The notes under the pieces are model-generated. The model worked only from the letters and a program-made list of their open reading frames with translations, made no database searches and was not told the DNA's origin. A program made the translations under genes and the position numbers. A stretch of 64,000 bases of DNA from Blastococcus sp. GTDB lineage: Bacteria; Actinomycetota; Actinomycetes; Mycobacteriales; Geodermatophilaceae. Shown here piece after piece: positions 7,634 through 14,878 of the stretch. The DNA lies in the NCBI GenBank assembly GCA_025965695.1, contig JAOPWM010000290.1, forward strand, positions 1-64,000, read 5' to 3'. The number at the start of each line of letters is the position of its first letter. The first letter of the stretch is position 1.

Positions 7634-8013
7634 CCTCGCGCGACCAGCTTCCCGTCGTCGACCCGGGTCAGGTGCACCTGCCAGAGCTGCAGCGTCCGGC
7701 CCTGCTGGATCGGCTCGGCGACGACGTCGAGCCGTCCGGAGGTCATCGGGCGAAGGAAGTCGGTGGTGTTGTTGACCCCGACCGCGAACTGGCCGCGGTC
7801 GACGACAGCGGTGCTCGCCCCGATGCTGGCGGCCGACTCCACGACCGAGCAGTAGACGCCACCGTGGACGACGCCCCACGGCGTGTGCTGTTCGGGGCCT
7901 AGGTCGACGGTCCCCGTCACCCGGGAGCCGCTGGCCTCGGTCACCTCGAACTTCAACGCGGCGACGAACGCGCCGGCGGCGGTCAGGTCGACCGACGGCA
8001 GGTCGGGGTTCAT
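7594..8013 (-). CDS. PaaI-family hotdog-fold thioesterase
   Basis: A 139-residue acyl-CoA thioesterase-type protein. It has the family's HGGVYCSVVESAAS motif (active-site helix with Glu), the N-terminal GPEQHTPWGVVHGG turn, and the C-terminal strand LWQVHLTRVDDGKLVARGQV. It should hydrolyse aryl- or acyl-CoA thioesters in the cytoplasm. ATG 8013 overlaps the stop of the upstream VOC gene (ATGA), so the two are translationally coupled; GTG 8022 is possible but less likely. The 3' end overlaps the convergent MSMEG_6728-like gene. Confidence 0.88.
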   Translation of the reverse strand: MNPDLPSVDLTAAGAFVAALKFEVTEASGSRVTGTVDLGPEQHTPWGVVHGGVYCSVVESAASIGASTAVVDRGQFAVGVNNTTDFLRPMTSGRLDVVAEPIQQGRTLQLWQVHLTRVDDGKLVARGQVRLQNVPLPGA

Positions 8014-8366
8014 GCGTCCCACACCAGGCAGAAGGGGTGACCGACGGGGTCGGCATAGACCCGGAAGTCACCACCCCCGCCGGGCAGCCGCCGTGCACCC
8101 AGTTCGAGCACCTTCGGCTCCGCCTCGTCGACGTCGGCCACTCGGATGTCGAGGTGGAACTGCTGGGGGCGGTCGGGGTCCGGCCAGTCCGGTCGCTTCA
8201 GGTCCGGGGCCTGCTGGAAGGCGATCCGGTAGCCCGCGCCGGTGACCGTGACCCAGTCGTCCCCGGGCGACCCCTTCACCTCCATCCCGAGCAGTCCGGC
8301 GTAGAAGGTGGCGAGCGCGTGGGCGTCGGGGGCGTCGATGACGACGGAGTGGAGCTGGCCGATCAT
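8010..8366 (-). CDS. VOC-family (glyoxalase/bleomycin-resistance-like) protein
   Basis: A 118-residue single vicinal-oxygen-chelate domain with two beta-alpha-beta-beta-beta units: LHSVVIDAPDAHALATFYAG LLGMEV at the N-terminus, and QFHLDIRVADVDEAEPKVLE through RVYADPVGHPFCLVWDA at the C-terminus. The His near the N-terminus and in QFHLDI are candidate metal ligands. The substrate is unknown. It is first gene of a two-gene unit with the PaaI-like thioesterase and divergent from the YbaK-like gene. Confidence 0.85.
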   Translation of the reverse strand: MIGQLHSVVIDAPDAHALATFYAGLLGMEVKGSPGDDWVTVTGAGYRIAFQQAPDLKRPDWPDPDRPQQFHLDIRVADVDEAEPKVLELGARRLPGGGGDFRVYADPVGHPFCLVWDA

Positions 8367-8505
8367 GGCGCCATCCTCGCCCGAGGACTGCGCACGCGAC
8401 AGTCGGATCCCGGCCGGTCAGCGCGACGAAGCGGCCACCCGGCCTGCACACGGAGCCTCCGGTGCCGCAAGATCTTCCCGTGCCGTCGCGACCCGCTCCC
8501 GCCCG

Positions 8506-9201
8506 ATGACCGCTCCCCGTCTCGGTTCGCTGACCTGGCTGCCCGCCACCGAGCGGCCGGATCTGCTGGGCGCACCGGTTGCCGCGGCGCTCTCCCTCCT
8601 CCCCGGCCCCGCATGGGTCGCCGAGATCGACGCGGACCTGGCCGACACCGCGGCGTTCTGCTCGGCCTACGACATCCCGCTGGAGGTCTCGGCCAACTGC
8701 GTGGTCGTGGCCGCCCGGCGGGCCGGGCAGACCACCCTGGCGGCCTGCGTCGTCCTCGCCACGACCCGGGCCGACGTGAACGGGCTGGTCCGGCGGCACC
8801 TGGGCGCCCGCAAGGCCTCGTTCGCCCCTCAGGACGTCGCCGTGGCCGAGTCGGGCATGGAGTTCGGTGGCATCACGCCGGTGGGGCTGCCCGCCGACTG
8901 GCCGGTGCTCGTCGACCCGGAGGTGGAGGCGGCGGACTTCGTCGTCATCGGTTCCGGGACCCGCGGCGGCAAGCTCGCGGTCGCGGGCTCGCTTCTCGCC
9001 GCGCTGCCGGCCGCCGAGGTGCTCGACGGTCTGGGGCAAGCGCTCGCGCCGGCCGGACCACCGTCGTCGGAGACTGGGCCGCCCCGGCCCATGCGGGCCC
9101 CGGACGACAGCGACGTCGGCTGGGGTGAGCGGCCTGGTGACTCGGCCGACGACGACCGCCGCTACCTGGAGGACCGCCCCCCGCACTGGGGCAGCGACTA
9201 G
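8506..9201 (+). CDS. YbaK/EbsC-family (aminoacyl-tRNA deacylase-like) protein
   Basis: A 231-residue protein. Residues about 45-190 form a YbaK/ProX-like domain: CVVVAARRAGQTTLAACVVL, the Lys-containing GARKASFAPQDVAV, FGGITPVGLPADWPVLVD and FVVIGSGTRGGKLAVAGSLL. Family members hydrolyse mischarged aminoacyl-tRNA; the function here is inferred from the fold. The last 40 or so residues form an acidic tail rich in Asp and Trp that ends RPPHWGSD. ATG 8506 is the first usable start in frame that precedes the conserved part. The stop codon shares a CTAG with the convergent mscL stop. Confidence 0.85.
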   Translation: MTAPRLGSLTWLPATERPDLLGAPVAAALSLLPGPAWVAEIDADLADTAAFCSAYDIPLEVSANCVVVAARRAGQTTLAACVVLATTRADVNGLVRRHLGARKASFAPQDVAVAESGMEFGGITPVGLPADWPVLVDPEVEAADFVVIGSGTRGGKLAVAGSLLAALPAAEVLDGLGQALAPAGPPSSETGPPRPMRAPDDSDVGWGERPGDSADDDRRYLEDRPPHWGSD

Positions 9202-9644
9202 AGCTGCCCCGGCAGCGCCGTCGTAACCGGCTCGGACGGGTCGTGCCCGGAACCCATGCCCCGCTGGGAGCGGAGCAGGTCGCGGATCTCCACCAGCAGC
9301 TCGGCCTGGGTAGGCGCGGCCGGGCCGGCCTCCTCGCCCCGCCTGCGCCGCTCCAAGAGCGCCTTCATCGGGAGCACGACGACGAAGTAGACGACTGCCG
9401 CGGTGAGCACGAAGGTGATCAGCGCGTTGATGAACGCACCCCACGTGAACGCCTGCCCGTCGACAACCATCGTCCCGCCGTCGACCCCGCCGCCGCCGAT
9501 CAGTCCGATCAGCGGTTCCAGGAACGATGTGGTGAATGCGGTGACCAGCGCGGTGAAGGCGGTGCCGATGACGACCGCCACCGCCAGGTCGACGACGTTG
9601 CCGCGGAGCAGGAAGTCCTTGAAGCCCTTGATCATGGAGCTCAT
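9198..9644 (-). CDS. mscL: Large-conductance mechanosensitive channel MscL
   Basis: MscL is a homopentameric membrane channel that opens under high membrane tension to release osmolytes. The 148-residue protein has the amphipathic N-terminal helix and TM1 pattern MIKGFKDFLLRGNVVDLAVAVVIG, a Gly-rich periplasmic loop, TM2 INALITFVLTAAVVYFVVV, the charged LLERRRRGEE after TM2, and a C-terminal helix TQAELLVEIRDLLRSQRG. The start may be ATG 9644 or ATG 9635. The SAF-domain gene lies 36 bases upstream on the same strand. Confidence 0.95.
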   Translation of the reverse strand: MSSMIKGFKDFLLRGNVVDLAVAVVIGTAFTALVTAFTTSFLEPLIGLIGGGGVDGGTMVVDGQAFTWGAFINALITFVLTAAVVYFVVVLPMKALLERRRRGEEAGPAAPTQAELLVEIRDLLRSQRGMGSGHDPSEPVTTALPGQL

Positions 9645-9680
9645 CCAGCCACATCGGCCCGCTGACGGTGGCGCGGCGCG

Positions 9681-10301
9681 TCACGGCGGTGGCAGGTTCA
9701 TGGTGAGGGTTGCCGTGGTGGCGGCCGCCGCGAGCCGCGCGGCCGTCTCGCCGTCGACGGCGATGACGAGCAGGCCGGCACCCGACTGCTCGTCCGCCCC
9801 CGTCGTGGCGAGGACGAGCGCACCACCGGCCAGGACCTCCGCGGCGGTGGCGCCGGGTGCGGTGGCGAGGACGTCGACCCGGTCGCCGGTGCGTACCAGC
9901 CCGGCGACGGCCAGGTCGGCCAGCCGGACCGGCGCGGCGACCTGTCCCTCCGGCAGCAGGGCGGTGAGACCCGCGCCGACGAGGCGGGCGTCGGTGATCG
10001 GCTCCCCGGCGCGTACGCCACCGGCCAGTACCCGTCGCAGCAACTGGCCCGGATCAACCGCCACCCCCGTCGGGACGGCGTCGGGCGGGTAGCCGGCCAC
10101 CTCGAGGTCGCCGGCGGTGAGAACCGCGCCGGCCGGCAGGTCCCGGGCAGACACCAGGACCGTCACCAGGTCGGGTGCGCGCGCCGACGCGGGAACGGGC
10201 GCCGGCCGGACTGCCAGAACCAGCGCGAGGGCGGTGAGCAGTGCCGCGACGACCCGCCGGGCGGTGTGCACCGGCGAACGGGGACGGCGGAAGCGCGGCA
10301 T
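9681..10301 (-). CDS. SAF-domain protein (CpaB/RcpC-like)
   Basis: A 206-residue protein with an N-terminal membrane anchor or signal segment (VVAALLTALALVLAVRPAPV). A SAF domain follows (LVSARDLPAGAVLTAGDLEV, then GVRAGEPITDARLV) and then a CpaB-like beta domain (LVRTGDRVDVLAT, with AEVLAGGALVLATT). CpaB/RcpC proteins are inner-membrane parts of Flp pilus assembly, but no tad/flp genes are nearby, so it is probably a stand-alone SAF protein as found in many actinobacteria. ATG 10301 begins a basic, then hydrophobic, N-terminus. It lies upstream of mscL on the same strand. Confidence 0.82.
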   Translation of the reverse strand: MPRFRRPRSPVHTARRVVAALLTALALVLAVRPAPVPASARAPDLVTVLVSARDLPAGAVLTAGDLEVAGYPPDAVPTGVAVDPGQLLRRVLAGGVRAGEPITDARLVGAGLTALLPEGQVAAPVRLADLAVAGLVRTGDRVDVLATAPGATAAEVLAGGALVLATTGADEQSGAGLLVIAVDGETAARLAAAATTATLTMNLPPP

Positions 10302-10407
10302 GCCCCGAGGCTGGCCGACCGGGCAGCCCGGTGCAGCGGGTCGGCTCAGGTTGTGGACACGGATGCGCCTTGTGGACGACAGCGGGGCGGCGGTGCGCCC
10401 CACGAGG

Positions 10408-10722
10408 TCAGTTGGCGGCCTTGGACCCGCTGCCGGACGAAGGCGCCGCGGGGGCCGGTGTCGAGGAGGAGGAGGACGAGGAGGACGAACCGTCCGACGA
10501 CGACGACGAGGACGAGGCGCTCTCCGACGCGGTGGCGCTCTTGCGGCTGTCGGTCCGGTAGAAGCCGGAGCCCTTGAAGACGACACCGACGGACCCGTAG
10601 ACCTTGCGCACGGGGGCACCGCACACCGGGCACTCGCTGACGGGTGCGTCGCTGAAGGACTGCACGACCTCGAACTCGTGCTTGCCCTCGGGGTTGGTGC
10701 AGGCGTACTCGTACGTGGGCAC
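10408..10722 (-). CDS. FmdB-family small zinc-ribbon protein with Ser-rich tail
   Basis: This 104-residue protein starts VPTYEYACTNPEGKHEFEVV and continues to SECPVCGAPVRKVYGSVG and VFKGSGFYRTDSRK, all typical of FmdB regulatory-type proteins. The usual first CxxC is reduced to one Cys (ACTN), while the second pair (CPVC) is intact, so the zinc site is incomplete or uses another ligand such as His16. From about residue 62 the protein is a low-complexity Ser/Pro/Ala tail. GTG 10722 is chosen because family homology begins there; an upstream start at 10818 adds no family sequence. A homologue occupies the same neighbourhood in M. tuberculosis (Rv0991c, from memory). Confidence 0.86.
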   Translation of the reverse strand: MPTYEYACTNPEGKHEFEVVQSFSDAPVSECPVCGAPVRKVYGSVGVVFKGSGFYRTDSRKSATASESASSSSSSSDGSSSSSSSSSTPAPAAPSSGSGSKAAN

Positions 10723-11167
10723 GGCGGTGGCTCCCTGGTGGTACTGAGGTCTGTTGCCGGGCTGGCACTCGCACCCGGCGACTGCCAATGATGCGCCATG
10801 CCGCGACGGTCCGTCCACGTGTGTCGGCGAGCGTCGCGTTTGCGGCGGACGAGCACCAGATTGCGGTGACGTCCGTGCGCGAGATTGCGGTGGCGAGCGT
10901 GAGATTGCGCCGGCGAGCGCGAGAGTGCGGCCACCGCGGGTCCGCGTCAGTCCGCCCTGCGATGTACTTCTCGGAGATCTCCGGCTCCGCGAGGTCGATT
11001 TCGCCGCGGTTCACCGTCACGACGCCACCGGGGGATCAACCCGCCGGCCCGGGGAGCTCTAGCCGCCGAGCACGTCGAGGATCTGCCCGGCGCGGTATCA
11101 GAGGCGGACGGGTGGGCTCGGCTCGCAGGCGGGACCAGCCGAAACCGCCCTGAACTGTCGGTGCGAG
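10723..11167. other. Intergenic region with short tandem repeats
   Basis: No gene is supported in these 445 bases. The stretch holds a short tandem repeat (10857-10939) and, at 11091-11167, sequence leading into a strong hairpin. Open frames here lack the third-position G/C bias of real genes in this window. Confidence 0.4.
10857..10939. repeat. Imperfect 20-bp tandem repeat
   Basis: Units beginning at 10881 and 10901 read GAGATTGCGGTGGCGAGCGT and GAGATTGCGCCGGCGAGCGC. A longer related unit precedes them at 10857 (CAGATTGCGGTGACGTCCGT plus four bases), and a degenerate one follows at 10921 (GAGAGTGCGG). The period is 20 bp, so it is not codon-based. It sits in the gene-free stretch upstream of the FmdB-type gene. 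Confidence 0.7.
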
Positions 11168-11199
11168 GCCGGACTGTCCCGCCGCAGGGACGGTCCGGC
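11168..11199. terminator. Strong hairpin, likely terminator of the sigma factor transcript
   Basis: GCCGGACTGTCCC (11168-11180) pairs with GGGACGGTCCGGC (11187-11199) over a 6-base loop, 13 bp with one G.T pair. It lies about 80 bases past the truncated epoxide hydrolase frame on the minus strand, where the DGPF-sigma transcript should end. Confidence 0.55.
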
Positions 11200-11277
11200 T
11201 TCGGCCCGCTGGTGCACCACCCGGAGCCAGCCGGCGCGGGCCCAGGGGAGCGCTCTGATCCGCTGCTCGTGCGGGCG

Positions 11278-11448
11278 TCAGGCGTACTCGTCGGCCCACG
11301 AGCGCACCAGTTCGGCCAGGTACTCCGCTTCGGTGCCGCGCTCCCACCCGGCCGTGCCCGTCGTCGCGACCCGGCGGTAGGGCCGCAGGCGCTGCCGGAG
11401 GTCGTCGAGCACGGCCTGCTCGACGGGCGGGGGAGCAGCGTCGTCCAT
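11278..11448 (-). pseudogene. Truncated epoxide hydrolase N-terminal (EHN) fragment
   Basis: This 56-codon frame reads MDDAAPPPVEQAVLDDLRQR, then LRPYRRV, GWERGTEAEYLAELVRSW and ADEYA-stop. The spaced pattern LDDLRxRL...GWExGT..YL.ELV.xW is the start of the EHN domain of epoxide hydrolases. The alpha/beta-hydrolase part that should follow is absent, and after the stop the sequence runs into a hairpin. It starts 4 bases after the sigma factor stop, so it would be read from the same transcript. Either it is a remnant of a former target gene or a small domain kept on its own. Confidence 0.6.
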
Positions 11449-11452
11449 GAGG

Positions 11453-12628
11453 TCAGCCTGGCAGGTCGCCTCGACCGCGCAGTTCGGTGTTGAGCCGCGC
11501 GGCCTGCCGCGTGAGGTGGTCGCGCTCGGGGAGGTTGGGCGCCGCCCGGGCTGCTTCGGCGTAGAGCCGGGCCGCGGTTCCCGGGTCCCCGTTGCGCTCG
11601 TGCAGGTACGCGGCGACGGCGGCGTAGCGGGGGAGCGAGGGCTCGAGCTCCGCCAGGGCGGCCAGACCGGCCCGAGGGCCGTCGGCCTCGCCGACCGCGA
11701 CGGCCCGGTTGAGGCGGGCCACCGGGTTGTCGGTCAGCCGCACCAGCTCGTCGTACCACTCGACGATCTGCACCCAGTCGGTCTCCTCCGTCGTCCGGGC
11801 GTCGGCGTGCAGCGCGGCGATCGCGGCCTGAGCCTGGAACTCGCCCAGGCGGTCACGGGCCAGGGCGGCCTGGAGCACCTCGACGCCCTCGGCGATCAGG
11901 CGGGTGTCCCACCGGCCGCGGTCCTGCTCCGCGAGCGGCACGAGACTGCCGTCGGGCGCCGTCCGCGCGGGACGCCGGGCGGAGTGGAGCAGCATGAGCG
12001 CGAGCAGCCCCGCCGCCTCGGGATGGTCGATCGCGGCGGCGAGTTGCCGGGTGAGCCGGATGGCCTCGGCGGCGAGGTCGACGTCGCCGGAGTAGCCCTC
12101 GTTGAAGACCAGGTAGAGCACGCGCAGCACGGTGCCGACGTCGCCGGGGGAGCCGAACCGCACACCGGAGACCGTGCGCTTGGCCCGACTGATGCGCTGG
12201 GCCATGGTCGCCTCCGGCACCAGGTACGCCTGGGCGATCTGACGGGTGGTCAGCCCGCCGACGGCGCGCAGTGTGAGGGCGACCGCGGACGACGGCGTCA
12301 GCGACGGGTGGGCGCACAGGAAGTAGAGCTGGAGCGTGTCATCCAGCTCCGTGCCCGGCCCGGGTTCCGGCTCGTCGTCGACGAGCACCTCCCGCCGCCG
12401 CCGGGAGCTGTCCGCGCGGACGGCGTCGAGGAACCGGCGCCACGCGACTGCGACCAGCCAGGCCTTGGGATCGCGTGGCGGGTCGTCCGGCCACACGCGC
12501 ACGGCCTCGACGAGGGCGTCCTGGACGGCGTCCTCGGCCGCCGCGAAGTCGGCTCCGCGGCGGCCGAGGATCCCGATCACGGTGGGGATGAGCGCCCGAA
12601 GCACGGCCTCGTCCACCACGCGCGTCAC
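11453..12628 (-). CDS. ECF RNA polymerase sigma factor with DUF6596/TPR C-terminal extension (ECF42-like)
   Basis: The 391-residue protein has sigma region 2 at the N-terminus (AAAEDAVQDALVEAVRVWP, PKAWLVAVAWRRFLDAVRAD) and region 4 (LRAVGGLTTRQIAQAYLVPE, then AQRISRAKRTV). A long helical C-terminal extension follows (VLYLVFNEGYSG, TRQLAAAIDHPEAAGLLALM, TDNPVARLNRAVAVGE, GDPGTAARLYAEAARAAP) that looks TPR-like. This arrangement is the ECF42 group, which as established pairs with a DGPF/YciI protein and lacks a classical anti-sigma factor. GTG 12628 overlaps the DGPF gene's stop codon (GTGA), which fixes the start and implies translational coupling. The C-terminal extension probably replaces an anti-sigma factor as control element. 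Confidence 0.92.
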   Translation of the reverse strand: MTRVVDEAVLRALIPTVIGILGRRGADFAAAEDAVQDALVEAVRVWPDDPPRDPKAWLVAVAWRRFLDAVRADSSRRRREVLVDDEPEPGPGTELDDTLQLYFLCAHPSLTPSSAVALTLRAVGGLTTRQIAQAYLVPEATMAQRISRAKRTVSGVRFGSPGDVGTVLRVLYLVFNEGYSGDVDLAAEAIRLTRQLAAAIDHPEAAGLLALMLLHSARRPARTAPDGSLVPLAEQDRGRWDTRLIAEGVEVLQAALARDRLGEFQAQAAIAALHADARTTEETDWVQIVEWYDELVRLTDNPVARLNRAVAVGEADGPRAGLAALAELEPSLPRYAAVAAYLHERNGDPGTAARLYAEAARAAPNLPERDHLTRQAARLNTELRGRGDLPG

Positions 12629-13032
12629 TCCGTGACGGTCGCAGACGCGCCCAGGAACGGGCGCACCTCGAGCCATTCGTGGATCGGCTGCCCGCCCGCA
12701 CCCGGGGCCGCGGACAGCTCGCCGGCCAGCTCGAGTGCCCGCTCGTAGCTGTCGACGTCGATGATCATCCAGCCGGCGATCAGATCCTTGGTCTCGGCGA
12801 ACGGGCCGTCGGTGACCGGCGGCCGTCCCTCGCCGTCGTAGCGGACGAAGGTGCCCTGCGGGGAGAGCGCCTGGCTGTCGACGAACTCCCCGGTGCCCTC
12901 GAGCCGAGCGGCGAAGTCGTCCATGTACTGCACGTGGGCGGCGACCTCGTCCGGCGTCCACTGGTCCATCGGCACGTCGTTGACGGCTGCCGGTGCGCCC
13001 CGGTAGTGCTTGAGCATCAGGTACTTGGCCAT
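12625..13032 (-). CDS. YciI-like DGPF-domain protein, partner of the ECF sigma factor
   Basis: A 135-residue protein starting MAKYLMLKHYRG with the signature TDGPFAETKDLIAGWMIIDV at about residues 85-104; the DGPF motif names the family. It has a ferredoxin-like fold; related YciI proteins have His/Asp residues that could act catalytically, but the reaction is not established. It is the first gene of the unit DGPF-sigma-epoxide hydrolase fragment. DGPF genes next to ECF42 sigma factors are thought to be targets or sensors. Confidence 0.92.
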   Translation of the reverse strand: MAKYLMLKHYRGAPAAVNDVPMDQWTPDEVAAHVQYMDDFAARLEGTGEFVDSQALSPQGTFVRYDGEGRPPVTDGPFAETKDLIAGWMIIDVDSYERALELAGELSAAPGAGGQPIHEWLEVRPFLGASATVTE

Positions 13033-13658
13033 CGTGTTCTCCCTGGTGAGGTACGGCCCGGTGTGGCCGCGTGCACCCAGGGGACGGAGCCGCACCGGGG
13101 TTCTCGACATCCCACGGTGGTTCGGGGGGGTACTGACGGGGTCAGCTGGCCCGAGACCATGGTGTTCTACTCCCCAGGCCCCGTGTTGATCGACTCCTTC
13201 GAGCTGCCGACCATCCATCTACGGCGAGGAGCACGCGGACCTGCAGACGATGACCCTGCAGGGGCACGATCTGGCCATCACCTTCCGCGTGGCAGCTCTC
13301 GCTCACAGCACCGGAGTGATGTGCCGGCCCGTGGTCACGCCGCCCTCTCGCACCATGAGCTCCAGCACCATGCCGACGCCGTCCCCCGAGGAGCTCTCCG
13401 GCAGCGCGATCGAGCAGCTCCGCGGCGCCGTTCAGGAACGTGAAGCGTCAGCCCTGGTCCGCACGGCAGACCGCGTGGCTGGCCAACCTCAGCGGCGCCT
13501 CGCCATGCTCGGCACCAGGCATCTTCCTCCCGATCAAGCCGGCGAACAGGAAACCCGGTCCCAAGTCTCGCAGACCTGAACCCACGTGAGCGTCCCACTC
13601 GGCGCACAGGCGGCAGCTCCGTCTCCGTGGATCACCGCTCCGGACGCCCTTGCCGTTC
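13033..13658. other. Gap with degenerate coding-like segments
   Basis: This is 626 bases with no intact gene. The left end should hold the promoter of the DGPF-sigma unit. On the plus strand near 13222-13275 a frame reads IYGEEHADLQTMTLQGHDLA, protein-like but broken on both sides. On the minus strand around 13319-13420 a frame reads SSSGDGVGMVLELMVREGGV and ends at TGA 13319-13321. Both look like remnants of decayed genes I cannot identify. Confidence 0.4.
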
Positions 13659-13928
13659 TCATGCTGCGCGCTCGGCGGTCAGCGCCAGGCAGATCCAGCA
13701 CAGCGTCCACTCCGCGTCCCCGTCCCCCGGCCAGCGCCAGTCGCGGGGGTCCAGCAGCGTCACCGGGGTCAGGCACAGCGCCCGGCCGATGACGAGCCCG
13801 GCGCCGCTGACCGCGTGCAGCCGGCCCGCCGGCATGTCGACCCACCCGCCCGACCACGGCATCGGACGGATCCCGTCGGCCCCGACCGTCCACCGGCCGG
13901 ACGCAGCGTGCCCGCAGCCGTCGGTCAC
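13659..13928 (-). CDS. Small hypothetical protein with Cys/His pairs
   Basis: An 89-residue GTG-started frame with about 95 percent G/C at third positions, much stronger than random frames nearby, so it is probably a real gene. It reads VTDGCGHAASGRWTVGADGI at the start, has a central hydrophobic part (SGAGLVIGRALCLTPVTLLD), and ends WTLCWICLALTAERAA. C-G-H near the N-terminus and CWIC near the C-terminus could form a small metal site. Family not recognised. It is monocistronic, flanked by gene-free stretches. Confidence 0.5.
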   Translation of the reverse strand: MTDGCGHAASGRWTVGADGIRPMPWSGGWVDMPAGRLHAVSGAGLVIGRALCLTPVTLLDPRDWRWPGDGDAEWTLCWICLALTAERAA

Positions 13929-14349
13929 CGCGGGTCCCCGAGCACCGCGGAAGCCCTGCCGCCTCTGTCCTCTGGAGAGAGGGGGCGGCCGCGGACCGGC
14001 GCCGACGGGTCATCGTCTGGGAGAACGGCTGCGGTGCTGCCGAAATCCGTGATCTGCCGTTTGTGGTTGCGCACACCTACACCGTGATGCCGTGGCAGAG
14101 GCCTGCTCCAGGGCCGTTGGTCCCGGTAGGGAGCGGGGTGGAGAACCTCATCTCGGTTGCGGGCGGCTCGCGCCCTGGTCGTTGTGCGACGCCGGCACGA
14201 GAAGCCGGGGGCCCGGCTGCCCGAACTCGCCGGCGTTGTGCGCGAGCACGTCCTCCCGCCCGGACCGAGCGACGGTCCGTCCACGTCCCGGTCCTCGAGG
14301 TGGGGACCTTCGGAGGAGGGGTCCCGAGCAGCCCAGTACCTTCGGTCGC
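13929..14349. other. Intergenic region upstream of the MarR gene
   Basis: This is 421 bases without a convincing gene. Open frames crossing it lack codon bias. The right end contains TACCTT at 14337-14342, seven bases before GTG 14350, a possible -10 element for leaderless transcription of the MarR gene. The left end should hold the promoter of the 89-residue minus-strand gene. Confidence 0.35.
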
Positions 14350-14844
14350 GTGGCACAGCGGTGGCTGGACGAAGCTCAGCAGCGGACGTGGCGCGCCTGG
14401 CTCACCGTCTCCGAGCTGGTGCCGCGGGCGCTGGACGCCCAGCTGCAGCGCGACGCCGGCATCAGCCACGCGGCCTACGTCGTCATGGCCATGCTGTCGG
14501 AGTCTCCCGGGCACAGCCGTCGGATGAGCGATCTCGCCCGGCGGGCCAACCAGTCCCAGAGCCGGCTCTCGCACACGGTCGCCCGCCTGGAGGACCGCGG
14601 CTGGGTCCGCCGCGAACGCTCCGCCGACGACGGCCGCGGCAACCTCGCGGTGCTCACCGACGCGGGCTGGGACGTCGTCCGGTCGGTGGCTCCCGGCCAC
14701 GTCGATGCCGTCCGAGAGGCGATGTTCGCGTCCCTCACGGCCGAGCAGACGCAGGTCCTGGGCGAGGCACTGCAGTCCATCGTCGATCGGCTGGACCCCG
14801 ACCGCAGCCTGCGCGTCGAGCTCGCGGTCGAAGCCGACGACTGA
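14350..14844 (+). CDS. MarR-family transcriptional regulator
   Basis: A 164-residue winged-helix dimer-type repressor. It has an N-terminal helix WLDEAQQRTWRAWLTVSELV, the HTH SRRMSDLARRANQSQSRLSH, the wing DRGWVRRERSADDGRGNLAV with the family's D-R-R/G-like turn, and a C-terminal dimerisation helix. It probably senses a small phenolic or lipophilic ligand. GTG 14350 is preceded by TACCTT at leaderless spacing, and homology begins there. It converges on the carboxyltransferase gene with 34 bases between stops. Confidence 0.88.
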   Translation: MAQRWLDEAQQRTWRAWLTVSELVPRALDAQLQRDAGISHAAYVVMAMLSESPGHSRRMSDLARRANQSQSRLSHTVARLEDRGWVRRERSADDGRGNLAVLTDAGWDVVRSVAPGHVDAVREAMFASLTAEQTQVLGEALQSIVDRLDPDRSLRVELAVEADD

Positions 14845-14878
14845 CCGCCCGCAGCGTCAGGCCAGGCCGGCGGGGCGA

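Noticed and set aside
9198-9201. Shared CTAG stop codons of the YbaK-like gene and mscL as a regulatory site
   Set aside because: Convergent genes often share palindromic TAG codons; four bases give no evidence of function.
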